From assembly GCA_963924555.1 (NCBI GenBank), contig OZ004584.1, positions 6,261,001-6,325,000 of the forward strand: a stretch of 64,000 nucleotides of DNA, in the 5' to 3' direction. The notes under the pieces were generated by a model. That model was not told the origin of the DNA. It did not search any database and saw nothing but the letters and a program-made list of their open reading frames with translations. This DNA is from Crambe crambe. Lineage: Eukaryota > Porifera > Demospongiae > Poecilosclerida > Crambeidae. Both the position numbers and the translations under genes were made by a program. Positions within the stretch are counted from its first letter, which is position 1, and each line of letters begins with the position of its first letter. Below are positions 1-9,421 of this stretch, one piece after another.

Positions 1-545
1 CATAGATACTATGATTATAACTACATACAGATTATCTATGGTGATACCTAGCTATGCTACAGTGCTACAAATCTAAAGACTGGATTTTCGTTTTTAAGGG
101 AGCAAATCCATGCTTTTTTTTTTTTTTTGAGTTTAAGAGAGTTACAAAATTTGAAGAGATGTGTGTCCCCATATCCTCTACAATCTTGAATATCTTTATC
201 CAGATATTTTTTGTAGCATCAGAAAATAGTTCCAAAAATGTTTAATACTGTGAGCATAAAAAGGGGTGTGGCCATGGGAGGGACATAAACCATACCTCTC
301 AAGATACTGAACCAATATGACTGAATATAGATGGCTTTTGAACTCTTTAGCAAGAAAAGTAGATTTTGGAACAAACAAGTCTTTAGATTTGTAGCACTGT
401 ACCTATTTTAGCTGTAAGTGTAGCTACAGAAAAACAATTGTATTATTGCATTCATTGTTGTTGTTTTTTTGTTTGTTTACACAATTTAGCTAATAAAACT
501 TTGAGAAAATCAATACTTGCTACATGAAAATGAAGTACAGCTGTG
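1..545. other. Intergenic, no gene seen
   Basis: This AT-rich stretch contains a T-run near 115-130. It lies downstream (3') of the first receptor-like gene. The short ORFs here have low-complexity translations with no recognisable motif. I see no RNA gene or transposon end. Confidence 0.5.
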
Positions 546-2114
546 CTACAGCTGAGTGTAAAGATCTATTAGCTCGATAGCTATATCTTGCTCCATTGTA
601 CTTTTGCAGATCCTGACCTCCAAGTCATCACCAGTGGGTTGAGGGAGGAACGTACAAAACCATGGAGGGAGGTTGAACTGGCAGCAGGTGCTTTGCTGAC
701 TACACCCTCGGCCGTCCCAGAGAGGATCATTAGAATAGAATCTAGAATTAGAGATAAAATGGCCTTCATTTCCAGAATCACAGAAGTAGTTATTCCCCAC
801 GAAACCAGTTGTAAAAGTCCAGTTACCTCTACTACTGCATGAACAGATAGTTTCTTGAAAGAATGAACCTTCTCCTCTTGCACTGGCAAAGGACCAGATG
901 TGCTGTCGAGATCCAACACTGCCATGAGTCAGGGAAACACCACTTAGATAATCATTATCAAGTCCACGACGAAGTGAGAAGAAAGCGGTAGTATCGCCAT
1001 ACTGATATGCTCTTATACGTCCACAGACACGATTATACCTCAGTCCATAAGTGGGAAAGAATACTGAACTGCAACCTCCCCGTGCGGTCTTCCCTCTCCC
1101 ACACGTCCTCATGGGGGTAGAAGTGGTGGTCCAGTTCCTGGGACAGACTTGGTTAGAGTCTGACATGTCAAGGAGGGCCACATGAGCCCATGCAGGCGAT
1201 CCAGAACAACCACACTGCCTGTTCAAATCACAGTACACACGTAAAAAGGAACCGTTGCCACCCTGAGGTAAAATCCAATAGTAACCAGATGTCTGGATCA
1301 GCTGATAGACATGAGAACAATCAGGGAGAGGGAAGTTTCTGAATCGAAAATTCATATACTTCTGAAAGAATTCTATTGATGATTGCACCAACAAAATATT
1401 ATTTCTCTGAAGTTCAATTCTATCATTCCGAATGCTCAGTGTTCTATTGAGTTCCATTATATTTTCATTCTGAATCTGCACTTTCCTTTCAAGTTCAGAT
1501 ATTGAATCATTCATGTGTCTTTGAATTCTTCTTTCAAATTCCAATACATCAGTCTCAACAAGTAGTTCATCCACTGAATTCTGAAGTTGCACTATTTTTC
1601 TTTCAAGTTTTGTAATCCTATCATTCCTATTCGTCAGGGTTCTTCTTTCGATTTCTGACATATACGAAATCTGAAATCTCATTATTCTTCTTTCAAGTTC
1701 AGAAATCCTATTGTTAGTACTCATCTGAATTTCTCTTTCAAGTTTGTATAGTTCAGACACACTATGAAGTATATTTGTCTGTATGGTTCTTTCCAAAGTG
1801 GCTATGCTATCGTTTACTGAATTTTGAAAATTTATCAATCTTATACTAAACTCAGAGAGGTTTATCTGAATTCCTTCGAAGTTGGATATGTATTCTGCTT
1901 CAAGTTCAACACGACTCTGTTGATCCACCAAATTCCATACTGAAATGCCCAAACTGGCAAATGTTACACAAGCTAGTGTAACAATTCCAATAACTTCAAA
2001 GAGTTTGCTTGACCAAGTGTTAGTTTTTTGCGCGATAACAGAAATTGAAACAGAAGAGACAGTATTAGGAACTGAAAGAGTATGGAAAGATTGGCAATCT
2101 TCGCACCGCTCCAT
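546..2114 (-). CDS. Type II membrane receptor-like protein, coiled-coil stalk, class A Cys-rich FReD-like ectodomain
   Basis: Single-exon ORF of 522 codons starting at the ATG at 2112-2114. Seen: an N-terminal tail of about 38 residues, one hydrophobic helix at about 39-60 (FEVIGIVTLACVTFASL...), a long stalk (about 65-260) rich in repeated ELERRI-type heptads, then a Cys-rich domain from about residue 263 to the end. The domain carries SGYYWI, VYCDLNRQCGC, VCGRI.AYQYGDT, DPLWDGRGC, PPWFC and DDLEVRIC, and ends ELIDLYTQL. No signal peptide precedes the helix, so type II topology is inferred. It is the most diverged member together with the gene at 4553-6043; its tail lacks the YELP/YEIP motifs of the main array. 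It stands head to head with the Fanzor gene, 159 bp apart. The ligand is unknown; adhesion or recognition is inference from architecture. Confidence 0.85.
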   Translation of the reverse strand: MERCEDCQSFHTLSVPNTVSSVSISVIAQKTNTWSSKLFEVIGIVTLACVTFASLGISVWNLVDQQSRVELEAEYISNFEGIQINLSEFSIRLINFQNSVNDSIATLERTIQTNILHSVSELYKLEREIQMSTNNRISELERRIMRFQISYMSEIERRTLTNRNDRITKLERKIVQLQNSVDELLVETDVLEFERRIQRHMNDSISELERKVQIQNENIMELNRTLSIRNDRIELQRNNILLVQSSIEFFQKYMNFRFRNFPLPDCSHVYQLIQTSGYYWILPQGGNGSFLRVYCDLNRQCGCSGSPAWAHVALLDMSDSNQVCPRNWTTTSTPMRTCGRGKTARGGCSSVFFPTYGLRYNRVCGRIRAYQYGDTTAFFSLRRGLDNDYLSGVSLTHGSVGSRQHIWSFASARGEGSFFQETICSCSSRGNWTFTTGFVGNNYFCDSGNEGHFISNSRFYSNDPLWDGRGCSQQSTCCQFNLPPWFCTFLPQPTGDDLEVRICKSTMEQDIAIELIDLYTQL

Positions 2115-2273
2115 AATTTAAATCAAGAATAGGACCCGGCAGCTACAAATCTTGCAACGTGAGACTTTCTGCGCATTCGCAAAGTTTGAAGGATTCGATC
2201 GAGTGCGCATGCTTGCAAGCATGCACAGATACAAGTCCGTTGCTAGGATAGCTGTCTGGGCTGTTGGACTTTC
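2115..2273. promoter_or_regulatory. Head-to-head intergenic region with an 18-bp palindrome
   Basis: 159 bp separate the start codons of the minus-strand receptor gene and the plus-strand Fanzor gene, so both promoters must lie in or overlap this interval. It is richer in CpG than its surroundings (gcgcattcgc, tcgatcgag). It contains the perfect palindrome GCATGCTTGCAAGCATGC at 2207-2224. No TATA box is obvious. The palindrome could be a transposon-end feature instead of a regulatory site. Confidence 0.4.
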
Positions 2274-4087
2274 ATGTTGTGGAAAATGAGTTCCTCCAAA
2301 AGGCCTTCTACAGCCACAGAGTGCAACCCCAGCAAGAGAAGAAAGCTGAAAGAAGAACTGAAGTTCTGCACACTAAAGTGCAAGTTAAAGAGAATCACAA
2401 AGTCCAGCAATGTACTGTCCAGAGTGAAGGATGAAGTTATTTTGGCCCACGACGAAGTCTTCAAGAGGACACTCTTCTTTATGAGACTATTCTTCTTGAA
2501 GAAAGGAGAGGTTCCTCTCATAAACTGTCCCTGGTGAAGGAGTGTATGAACAGAGTCAGTATGCATGAATCCAGGGGGGCAAAGCTGAAGGAAACAGGTA
2601 TGGGCAAGGAACTTGATCGTTTCTGGAAGAAGAGTTTTATCGAAATATATCCTGATCTATTAGACTTCAAAGGAAGGAGCATGATGAAGCAGCTTCTTGC
2701 ACAGCAGATCCTTAGCAACATCCTGGTAGACACAAAGACACACTTCAAGTCAAGATTAAGGACTTTTCTGGAGAGTCTGCTGAGAGACGGTGATTCTAAT
2801 GGAAATCCTAAGTCAGAGGCATGCAAACTGACGGGGCAAGTCTTTGCAAACCACTGGAATGACGTTCCTATAGACTTAAAGAGAAAGCTGCAGGACATCT
2901 TGCCTGCCGATGTGGAGAAAAGTGTGGCTTACGACGTCACGAAGAACCCAGAGAAGTACCTGAATGTAACGTTAAGCATGTGCCGGGAAATGGAACGAGT
3001 TCAAAATGCAAAGAAGATGATACATTTCCTTCCCACGAGAACAAGCAATGTCCCCTGTCATGCTAAATTTGACACTGAAACCATGGCTCAAATGTTTGTC
3101 CCTTACAAAGAGAGAGTTGAAGCTAGAAAGTCAGCACTCCACAGAGAGGATTACAACGACTGGGTCTGGACGAAGGTGGTAGATCGGTCCCAAATGGTGT
3201 TCAGAAAACTGAAAGGCTTCAAGTTCCACCATGAGATTGGAGTGGCGGTTTCTATCCTCTTCTCCAGAAGAGCAACTGGAAAACCTGCAAGACCAATGTC
3301 CACTGGGGTCCATGCTGCGGAAGAAGCAGAAGGGCCTAGATCCAAGGCAATCGGAGTGGATCCTGGGAGAAAAAATCTTATCACTGCAATGGATAGCGAT
3401 GGAAACTCCCTTAGGTACACTTCAAGGCAGAGGCTATTCGAGAGCAAGGAGACCAGACTCAGAGAGGTACTCGAACGCGAGAAGAGAAGGAGTGAAATTT
3501 CTGAACTGGAAGTGCACCTGACCAAATTTGAACGCCAAACCGTGGATCCTGCAAGATACAAACAGTTCCTGGTGGAAAAGCAAAAGGTAGATGAACTCAC
3601 CAGAGCCTTCTATCACAATGAAAAGTGGAGAGGGTGGAAATTTCGGACATACTGCCACAGAAAGAGTAGCGAATACATGCTAGTCAACAGAATAATTGAC
3701 ACATACGGACCTCACTGCAAGATCTACTACGGGGACTGGTCCTCTATCCACCAACAGAAGGGATGCACGCCTGGGCCCACAGTGGGACTCAGGAAGCTTC
3801 TGAGCAAGAGGTTAGAGACAGTGAGCGTAGACGAATTTCGAACCTCCAAGGTCTGCAACCGATGCTTTGGGGAGTTGACCAGATACAGAAACATAAGAGG
3901 AAGATTATCTCACTTCAGGCTAAAGTGCACAAACTGTCGATCTGGAAGCAAACCTCTCTTCGTAGACAGAGACAGAAACGCTGCAACATTTTGCTGGCCG
4001 GAGAGTCTACAGAGAGACCACAGGCACTGTGTAAAAGTTGGAAAGAAGCATCTCCTTTCTCCAAAGCTCCACGAGAAGTTGGATTAA
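2274..4087 (+). CDS. Fanzor-type RNA-guided endonuclease (eukaryotic TnpB homologue), N-terminus in a shifted frame
   Basis: Fanzors are eukaryotic TnpB relatives that cut DNA guided by an RNA from the 3' side of their own locus. The main frame opens at 2435 and runs to the stop at 4085-4087. Counting codons from 2534: RuvC-I Asp is D276 in IGVDPGRKNLITA. The RuvC-II strand (YYGDWS, 398-403) lacks Glu. An alternative Glu, E434, sits in VDEFRTSK. A zinc ribbon follows (C441-x2-C444, C465-x2-C468), then RuvC-III DRDRNAA at 478-484. The displaced Glu is typical of Fanzor rather than bacterial TnpB. The N-terminus lies in another frame: ATG 2274, a basic KRRK stretch at codons 21-24 (probable nuclear signal), and VFKRTLFFMRLFFL, typical of TnpB/Fanzor N-terminal helices. 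Frames must join near 2497-2537 by a frameshift or sequencing error; a 20-40 nt intron is unlikely. Catalytic residues are intact. It could be active, recently decayed or domesticated. Confidence 0.85.
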
Positions 4088-4552
4088 AAAGCTTTTTAGG
4101 AGAAAGGAGTGCACAATTGACTGAACCTCCAGGAGGAGCTGGTGGACTATCTAGTGACCCAGTGTTTACTCAGGTGGACATGTATGGCATAATACTGCTG
4201 AAGCTTAGCTTAACTTAGCTTTGGTAGTTTAAGGGTTAAATCGAGAATGAATGCGGTAGCTTAGCAAAATTAGCGCTCGAGCTAGCATGCGCGCTAATAA
4301 TCTAGCTATGGGCCCACGACCTTATCAATAAGGATAAGTGGACCTACTGCATCAAAGCTACTGAAACAAAGTCTCCTCTATATATTTCACATCAAGTCCA
4401 TAACTAAGTCTGTCTGGTGCAGCTAGCCAACCTTTTACCATAATATTATTTCCCCCGGCTTATTTTCCAGACTATCCCCACTTATACCAGTATCTGAGAT
4501 GACCTCACATTATGTTCTATAGCTGCTACTATGAGTGTATAAAAATTAATTG
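4088..4552. other. 3' flank of Fanzor; candidate guide-RNA (omega/fRNA) region
   Basis: No coding gene. In characterised Fanzor and TnpB loci the guide RNA scaffold overlaps the 3' end of the ORF and the downstream flank, so any such RNA should lie roughly between 3950 and 4330. Seen: a small hairpin (CCTCCAGGAGG, near 4125), an AAGCTTAGCTTAACTTAGCTTT repeat near 4200 and a palindromic GCTAGCATGCGCGC near 4281. A 9-bp match in inverted orientation to 2205-2213 (GCGCATGCT) occurs at 4284-4292. It is too short to call a terminal inverted repeat, and no target duplication is visible. Confidence 0.35.
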
Positions 4553-6043
4553 CTACTGTACATAAATTTCTAGCAGTTGAATCGGTGTATCTCCATTATG
4601 ACGAGATTTGCAGATCCTGACTTCGATGTAATCATCAAAGGATCCTGGAATGTTCCTACAGAACCATGGAGGGCCATTACAGCAGGTGCTGAAAGGACTA
4701 CACCCCCGGCCATCCCAGAGAGGATCGTCAGAGTAGAATGTAGTTGAACTTAGTGAAGGACTATGGTTACCAGAATCACAATAGTAGTGATGTGCTGCAA
4801 ACTCAGTCCAATGTATCCATCTATCTCTGTTACTGCATTCACACAGAGTTTCTGAAGGGCCTATTCCTCCACTTGCACTGGCAAATGACCAGATATGTCG
4901 TCGATCTCCATCCCTTCCATGAGTGAAAGAGATACCATCTATATACGGACCATTGATACCAGTTCCAAATATTGTTGAATAAAAAGCATTGGTAATGCCA
5001 TGTTGATAAGCTATTACACGTCCACACACACGCCTGTAGCTTAGTCCTTTGATAGTATAAAACACTGAATTGCAACCACTACTGCTGTTCCAACCTCTCC
5101 CACAAGTCCTCACAGGGGAGGAGATGGTTGTCCAGTTGCTTGGACAAACATGGTTGGGGTCTGACATGTTGAGGAGGGCTAAACGAGTCCATGCATTTGG
5201 CTCTGCACAACCACATTGCCTGGTGAAGTCACAGTATACACGCACAGGATGGCCATTCTGGGGTACAATCCAGTAATAACCAGATGGGGCTCTAGGATTT
5301 ATTTGGAAGAGTACAGTGCATGAATCGATAGGGAATCTAAAATAGCTTAGTCTCAAATACTCATAACTGGCATTTACGAATATTTCCAACGATTTTTGAG
5401 TATTTCTCTGAAGTTCAATTTTATTGTTCTGAGTCTCCACTGTTCTTTGAAGTTCGGATACTGTATCATTATCAATCTGGACTAATCTCTGAAGTTCAGG
5501 TTTATTATCATTAATACTCCTTTGGATTCTCCCTTCTAGTTCTGATATGTTAAAACCATCAAGCTCGGAAATTTTATTCATAGTAAGGTTCTGAACTTGA
5601 ATTACCCTCTGTTCGAGCTCAGATATGCTATCATTCGTACTCATTTGAATTCTCCTTTCAAGCTCAGATGAACTGGACTCCTGAAATTGTACCATCCTTC
5701 TTTCGAATTTGGTAATATTATCATTGGTAGCCATTAGGAGTCTTCTTTCAAGTTCAGAGATATCAAGTGTATACATTTCAATTGTTCTTTCAAGTCCACC
5801 TATATCATTATCCACTGAATCATGCAGCTGCACCAGTCTTCTATTAAGTTGATTTAAATCGTATTGAATCCTTACATACTTCGATCTACGTGGACTATGT
5901 TCATTCAGAGTATTCCATAATGAAATAAATAAACTTGCGAATGCTACACAACCCAATATAACTATCGCAATAACTTGAACAATTCTGTACAACCCGCTAC
6001 AACTAAATTGATCATCAGCTTGTATTTTGTAATGGCGGAGCAT
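4553..6043 (-). CDS. Type II membrane receptor-like protein, class A ectodomain
   Basis: Single-exon ORF of 496 codons starting at the ATG at 6041-6043. A very short tail (about 19 residues) precedes a helix at about 20-43 (IVQVIAIVILGCVAFASLFISLW). A coiled-coil stalk follows with many ELERRI/ELEQRV repeats (about 60-235), then the ectodomain from about 241 to the end. Ectodomain signatures: SGYYWIVPQNG, VRVYCDFTRQCGC, VCGRVIAYQHG, DPLWDGRGC, PPWFC and DYIEVRIC, ending LLEIYVQ. It is closest in style to the gene at 546-2114; the two sit on either side of the Fanzor gene and are separated from the main array by POLR1B. The tail lacks the paired YExP motifs, so signalling through the tail is unlikely for this copy. 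Confidence 0.85.
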   Translation of the reverse strand: MLRHYKIQADDQFSCSGLYRIVQVIAIVILGCVAFASLFISLWNTLNEHSPRRSKYVRIQYDLNQLNRRLVQLHDSVDNDIGGLERTIEMYTLDISELERRLLMATNDNITKFERRMVQFQESSSSELERRIQMSTNDSISELEQRVIQVQNLTMNKISELDGFNISELEGRIQRSINDNKPELQRLVQIDNDTVSELQRTVETQNNKIELQRNTQKSLEIFVNASYEYLRLSYFRFPIDSCTVLFQINPRAPSGYYWIVPQNGHPVRVYCDFTRQCGCAEPNAWTRLALLNMSDPNHVCPSNWTTISSPVRTCGRGWNSSSGCNSVFYTIKGLSYRRVCGRVIAYQHGITNAFYSTIFGTGINGPYIDGISFTHGRDGDRRHIWSFASASGGIGPSETLCECSNRDRWIHWTEFAAHHYYCDSGNHSPSLSSTTFYSDDPLWDGRGCSPFSTCCNGPPWFCRNIPGSFDDYIEVRICKSRHNGDTPIQLLEIYVQ

Positions 6044-6152
6044 TTTTCATTTTTATCTTTGGAATGCATGCAGTAACCAAGCAAAAAACCCTGAAGCACG
6101 CGCGCTTGTCACGCCCAAAGCTAGCTAGCTAGCTAGCTAGGTTGGTAGAGCT

Positions 6153-6225
6153 AGCCTCGTCCCCAGGCGATTCCACGCGCAATAATAAGCTTGTGGAAGG
6201 CCTGAATCGCCTGGGGACGAGGCTA
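6153..6225. mobile_element. 73-bp palindromic MITE with 9-bp target duplication
   Basis: The ends are AGCCTCGTCCCCAGGCGATT and its reverse complement, giving almost a full hairpin. It is flanked by the direct repeat GGTAGAGCT at 6144-6152 and 6226-6234. The same terminal sequence (AGCCTCGT.CCCAGGC) bounds the larger element at 30204-30741, so the two appear to be one family. A 9-bp duplication with a non-coding palindromic body suggests a non-autonomous DNA transposon; the superfamily is undetermined. Confidence 0.7.
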
Positions 6226-6570
6226 GGTAGAGCTAGGTGCGGCGACAGCGCTATAGTCTCCCCTATCAAGACAATAAAACATTATAGAAATATCTTGTAT
6301 TTTATGATTATGATTAGCTTTAGTTGGTTCAGTTATACAGAAAGGTACAGAGAAAGTTACAGAAAGATACAAAAAGATCACTAGCATGCTAGTCGGTTAG
6401 ATTTGATATTGGGTTGTTGATTTCATCGTAACGTTCCTCTGTGATGAAACTTTCCTAAAAAAGAAACAGTGCTATTTTTCTGTCAGACTCCAGAGCTGTC
6501 TCTAACTCATTTACTATGGGGGAATATTCCTTGGTCTCTGCCATGTTTTCCACCAGTCAGGGAAAAGTCA

Positions 6571-6662
6571 TTTGAAGACGTGAGGAACAGAGATGACATC
6601 TATCTTGCCTCCATCTTGACAGAGCTAGAGGCAGCACTTCCACTCTGAAGGGGGTTGATACA
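6571..6662 (-). pseudogene. Relic of the POLR1B terminal exon
   Basis: About 90 bp match the last POLR1B exon at 8190-8275 (shared core includes GATGACATCTATCTTGCC and CACTTCCACTCTGAAGGGGG). A small insertion (CTAGAGGCAG) follows the shared core, and translation in the POLR1B frame meets a stop just after the conserved EWKC. The copy lies 1.5 kb beyond the end of the functional exon on the same strand, which suggests a local partial duplication that was not maintained. Confidence 0.75.
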
Positions 6663-7427
6663 TTTAGTTATAGGCCATGAGTAGGAATAATTATGAGTAG
6701 AGGCGAGCTAATACATGTAAACACTCTATAATTGACAGATGCAGAGGCAGTCTTGCTATACATAGGTTTAGCAAGATGCATGATCTTGACAGCAATGCAA
6801 GGCATGAGTGACCGGGAGTCATCCATGCCTAGTCAGGAGTGACTGGGGAGTCATTGCCAAGGGGAGTCACTATCCAACTACTCCAGTCCTCTAGCTATAG
6901 GTCAGCATCTTCATTTCTTCTGCAAGGGATTTTATTTTTCTACTTGGTACCCTATGCATGTGGTTAATTGCCCTTGTAAATTAAAGAAAGTTATGTAGGT
7001 GACCATCATGCAGAGCAGCTAATGTTACACATCTGTTTGCACATCTGCTATCATGTACTTAGCTAGTTAATACATTAAAGAACTTAAAAATCATGCAATA
7101 ACCAAAGTCCTAGTAGTTAGCTGTAAATACAGTGTACATAATGTAATCATCTCCTGTTTCCCAATATCCAAGTATCAGACATTAATGTTATAAATAAAAT
7201 TCACCATAGGAAAAACACCTGCTATTAAAGAGATCATTATGAAAATAAAATAATCATTGTTACTCCTCTTGGGAGAATACCACAACAATAGAAACTAGAA
7301 ATAACAGTAATAATCCCAAGTAATAACCGTTCCGTTCCAGCTACGTAGCTAGCTAGCTATAATAACTTTGTGACATGTTTCAGGTCTAGCTATTTAAGTT
7401 GAAGCTACAACTTGCTTGGTTAGTCAG

Positions 7428-7886
7428 ATGAAATTGCTTTCACAACGTCCATTAGCTATGTGTATAAAATTGATAATGCTATTTCAAGTTAGCATCATCG
7501 TGGTTCTTTTTGGCTCCTCAGGAGCTATTCCTTACTATGTCACACCTTCAGATGACATCATTGCTGATGATGATACTTGCTTCTTTGAAGGGAGGCCATT
7601 GAGACCATGCAGCACTCTAGAGACTCTCGCTAAAAGCTATTCATCAGTTTATCATCATCACTCTAGATCTGGTAACTTTGAACTATTCTTTTTTCCTGGA
7701 GACTATGTTTTGAGGAATAACATGTACCTGACTTTCACATCATTTCAGGTAAGTTTAAGCCCTTTAATGGACGATGGAAGTCCTATAAAAATAAAGTGCA
7801 ATGCTGAAATGACCATCACTTTTCAGCATGTTACAATAGCAATCATAAAATCTCTTGAATTTCATTCTTGTGGTGGCAAAATTTAG
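7428..7886 (+). pseudogene. Truncated secreted/receptor N-terminal region (YYVTPSDD type)
   Basis: From ATG 7428 the ORF encodes 152 residues. Residues about 5-35 form a hydrophobic signal peptide (CIKLIMLFQVSIIVVLFGSSG). PYYVTPSDD follows, then PCSTLETLAKSYSS, FFPGDYVL and a Cys-containing stretch ending EFHSCGGKI and a stop. This pattern is what I remember at the N-terminus of large sponge receptor-like proteins with a beta-helix-like region, which normally continue for hundreds of residues. Here the frame ends at once and no continuation is seen before POLR1B. A perfect donor-like TTTCAG|GTAAGT occurs at 7748/7749, but sequence on both sides fits the family, so I favour a truncated copy over a first exon. 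It is the only gene of this kind in the window. Confidence 0.55.
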
Positions 7887-8130
7887 TTACCATGCACACC
7901 TCTGAGTGTCACAGTAACACTATAGAGAATGAATATATAATTATGAATGGATTAATTACATTCCTCATCTCATGCACACACCTGCTATACATTAATTACC
8001 CACAGTCAGAATAGCCATACACATAATTACAGCTATTATAAAACTTAATGTGGAGTCAAATTAGGTTGCATAGTGTTTTAATTAAGTTCAATGCAATCCA
8101 TGATTCTTACAAACTGGCTTGGGCAGCTAG

Positions 8131-9387
8131 TTAGCTGACTTCCATTTTTACTCTAATGTTCATGGCTGCCAGTTCAGCTATAAGATATCTGAAGACGTAA
8201 GGGACAGAGATGACATCTATCTTGCCTCCATCTTGACAGAGACGACACTTCCACTCTGAAGGGGGTTGATACAGGATAGTATCTGAGGGTGGGGCTTTTT
8301 CAAGCACTGGAGACACTATGCTCCCACATACTTTGCAAATACGACTCTAAAAAGAATTTTTTTAAAAAGGGCTTATAATACAAAGTCATTCTTATAGCTA
8401 TCTTATTAGGGATTGTAATAATGGGACTCCGAGGCAGGGGGGGGGGGGGGAGGGGAGGGGAGTTATAAACTCACTATTGAAGTATCTCCGAAAGAGAAAA
8501 GAAACAAAATTATAGTAACAGGGCCAAATAAATCATAGACATCAATTTTGATGACATAGCCACTACACTAAATTTGTCATAATAACACTAATAGCCAGTG
8601 TCAGACTAATAAAAGTGAAAAAAGAATTTTCGAACTTGCTGCTCTAGCTAGCTATGCCATAACTGTTGCATGTTATATATAGAAGGTTTAAATAACTCAC
8701 AAAGGATCTGTCTGAGCAGTTGAGTAGCCTGTCCTGCAAGAGAAAGGAGCTGCCATGTGCCAAAAGTGAGTCTCTCTCCATCTCCCCAAACCGGATGCCT
8801 CCAGCTCGCTTGCGACCTTTAACTGGCTGGTGGGTCAGTATATCAATAGGTCCCGTAGTCCGCACTTGGAATTTGTCGGACACCATGTGACGTAGGCGTT
8901 GGTAATAGACCACACCCATGAAAATGTCAGCCTCAAATTCTCTCCCATCTATGCCACTGTAAAGCCGTTCATTTCCATAATAGTTGTAGCCAGCTAAAGA
9001 AAAATAGACAATTAGTTATAGACTGAAGCTACTATATAGTCATGCTAGCTAAATTTGAGAGGACAACCTCTTTACAATGGATAAATGGTGTCAATGTGTC
9101 CTTTACTTTGCCCCTCCTTCATCATCAACAGCAACAAAAATAGGTAAGTGTATAATAACGAGTGACTAGCAACTGTTCCGGAATGAATTGACTTTAATTC
9201 TGGTAAGCTTATTATCTCTACCTTGTAAGAGAAGCTTTCCAAAGTGCTTGACTGCTGGCGTGTCTTCAGAGAATGTGAAAGGGGTGGAGTCATGACAGAG
9301 GCCGTGAAGTGCAGCTGACTTGCCTGCCATGGTCTCTATCATCATCCCTGCATGCCAGGAAATAAGATCAGAAGCCATCAATATAAA

Positions 9388-9421
<34 letters not shown>

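Larger units (their letters stand above)
6044..7427. other. Intergenic with repeat debris
   Basis: Contains a GCTA simple repeat at about 6119-6140, a small palindromic element at 6153-6225 and a relic of the last POLR1B exon at 6571-6662. Near 6805-6880 a loose GGAGTCA-type direct repeat is visible. The rest is AT-rich with no coding signal that I can support. Confidence 0.5.

Noticed and set aside
546..2114. Calling the ectodomain a classical fibrinogen C-terminal domain or a C-type lectin
   Set aside because: Only the first 50-60 residues resemble a fibrinogen-related domain. The second half lacks fibrinogen calcium-site and polymerisation-pocket patterns and has no C-type lectin WND/EPN motifs.
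3763..4218. Overlapping 151-codon ORF inside the 3' part of the Fanzor gene
   Set aside because: It is the +1 frame of the conserved zinc-ribbon and RuvC-III coding region and has no motif of its own.
2205..4292. Terminal inverted repeat of the Fanzor element (GCGCATGCT at 2205 and its complement at 4284)
   Set aside because: Only 9 bp of a palindrome-prone sequence, and the flanks do not show a target duplication. The true ends remain unknown.
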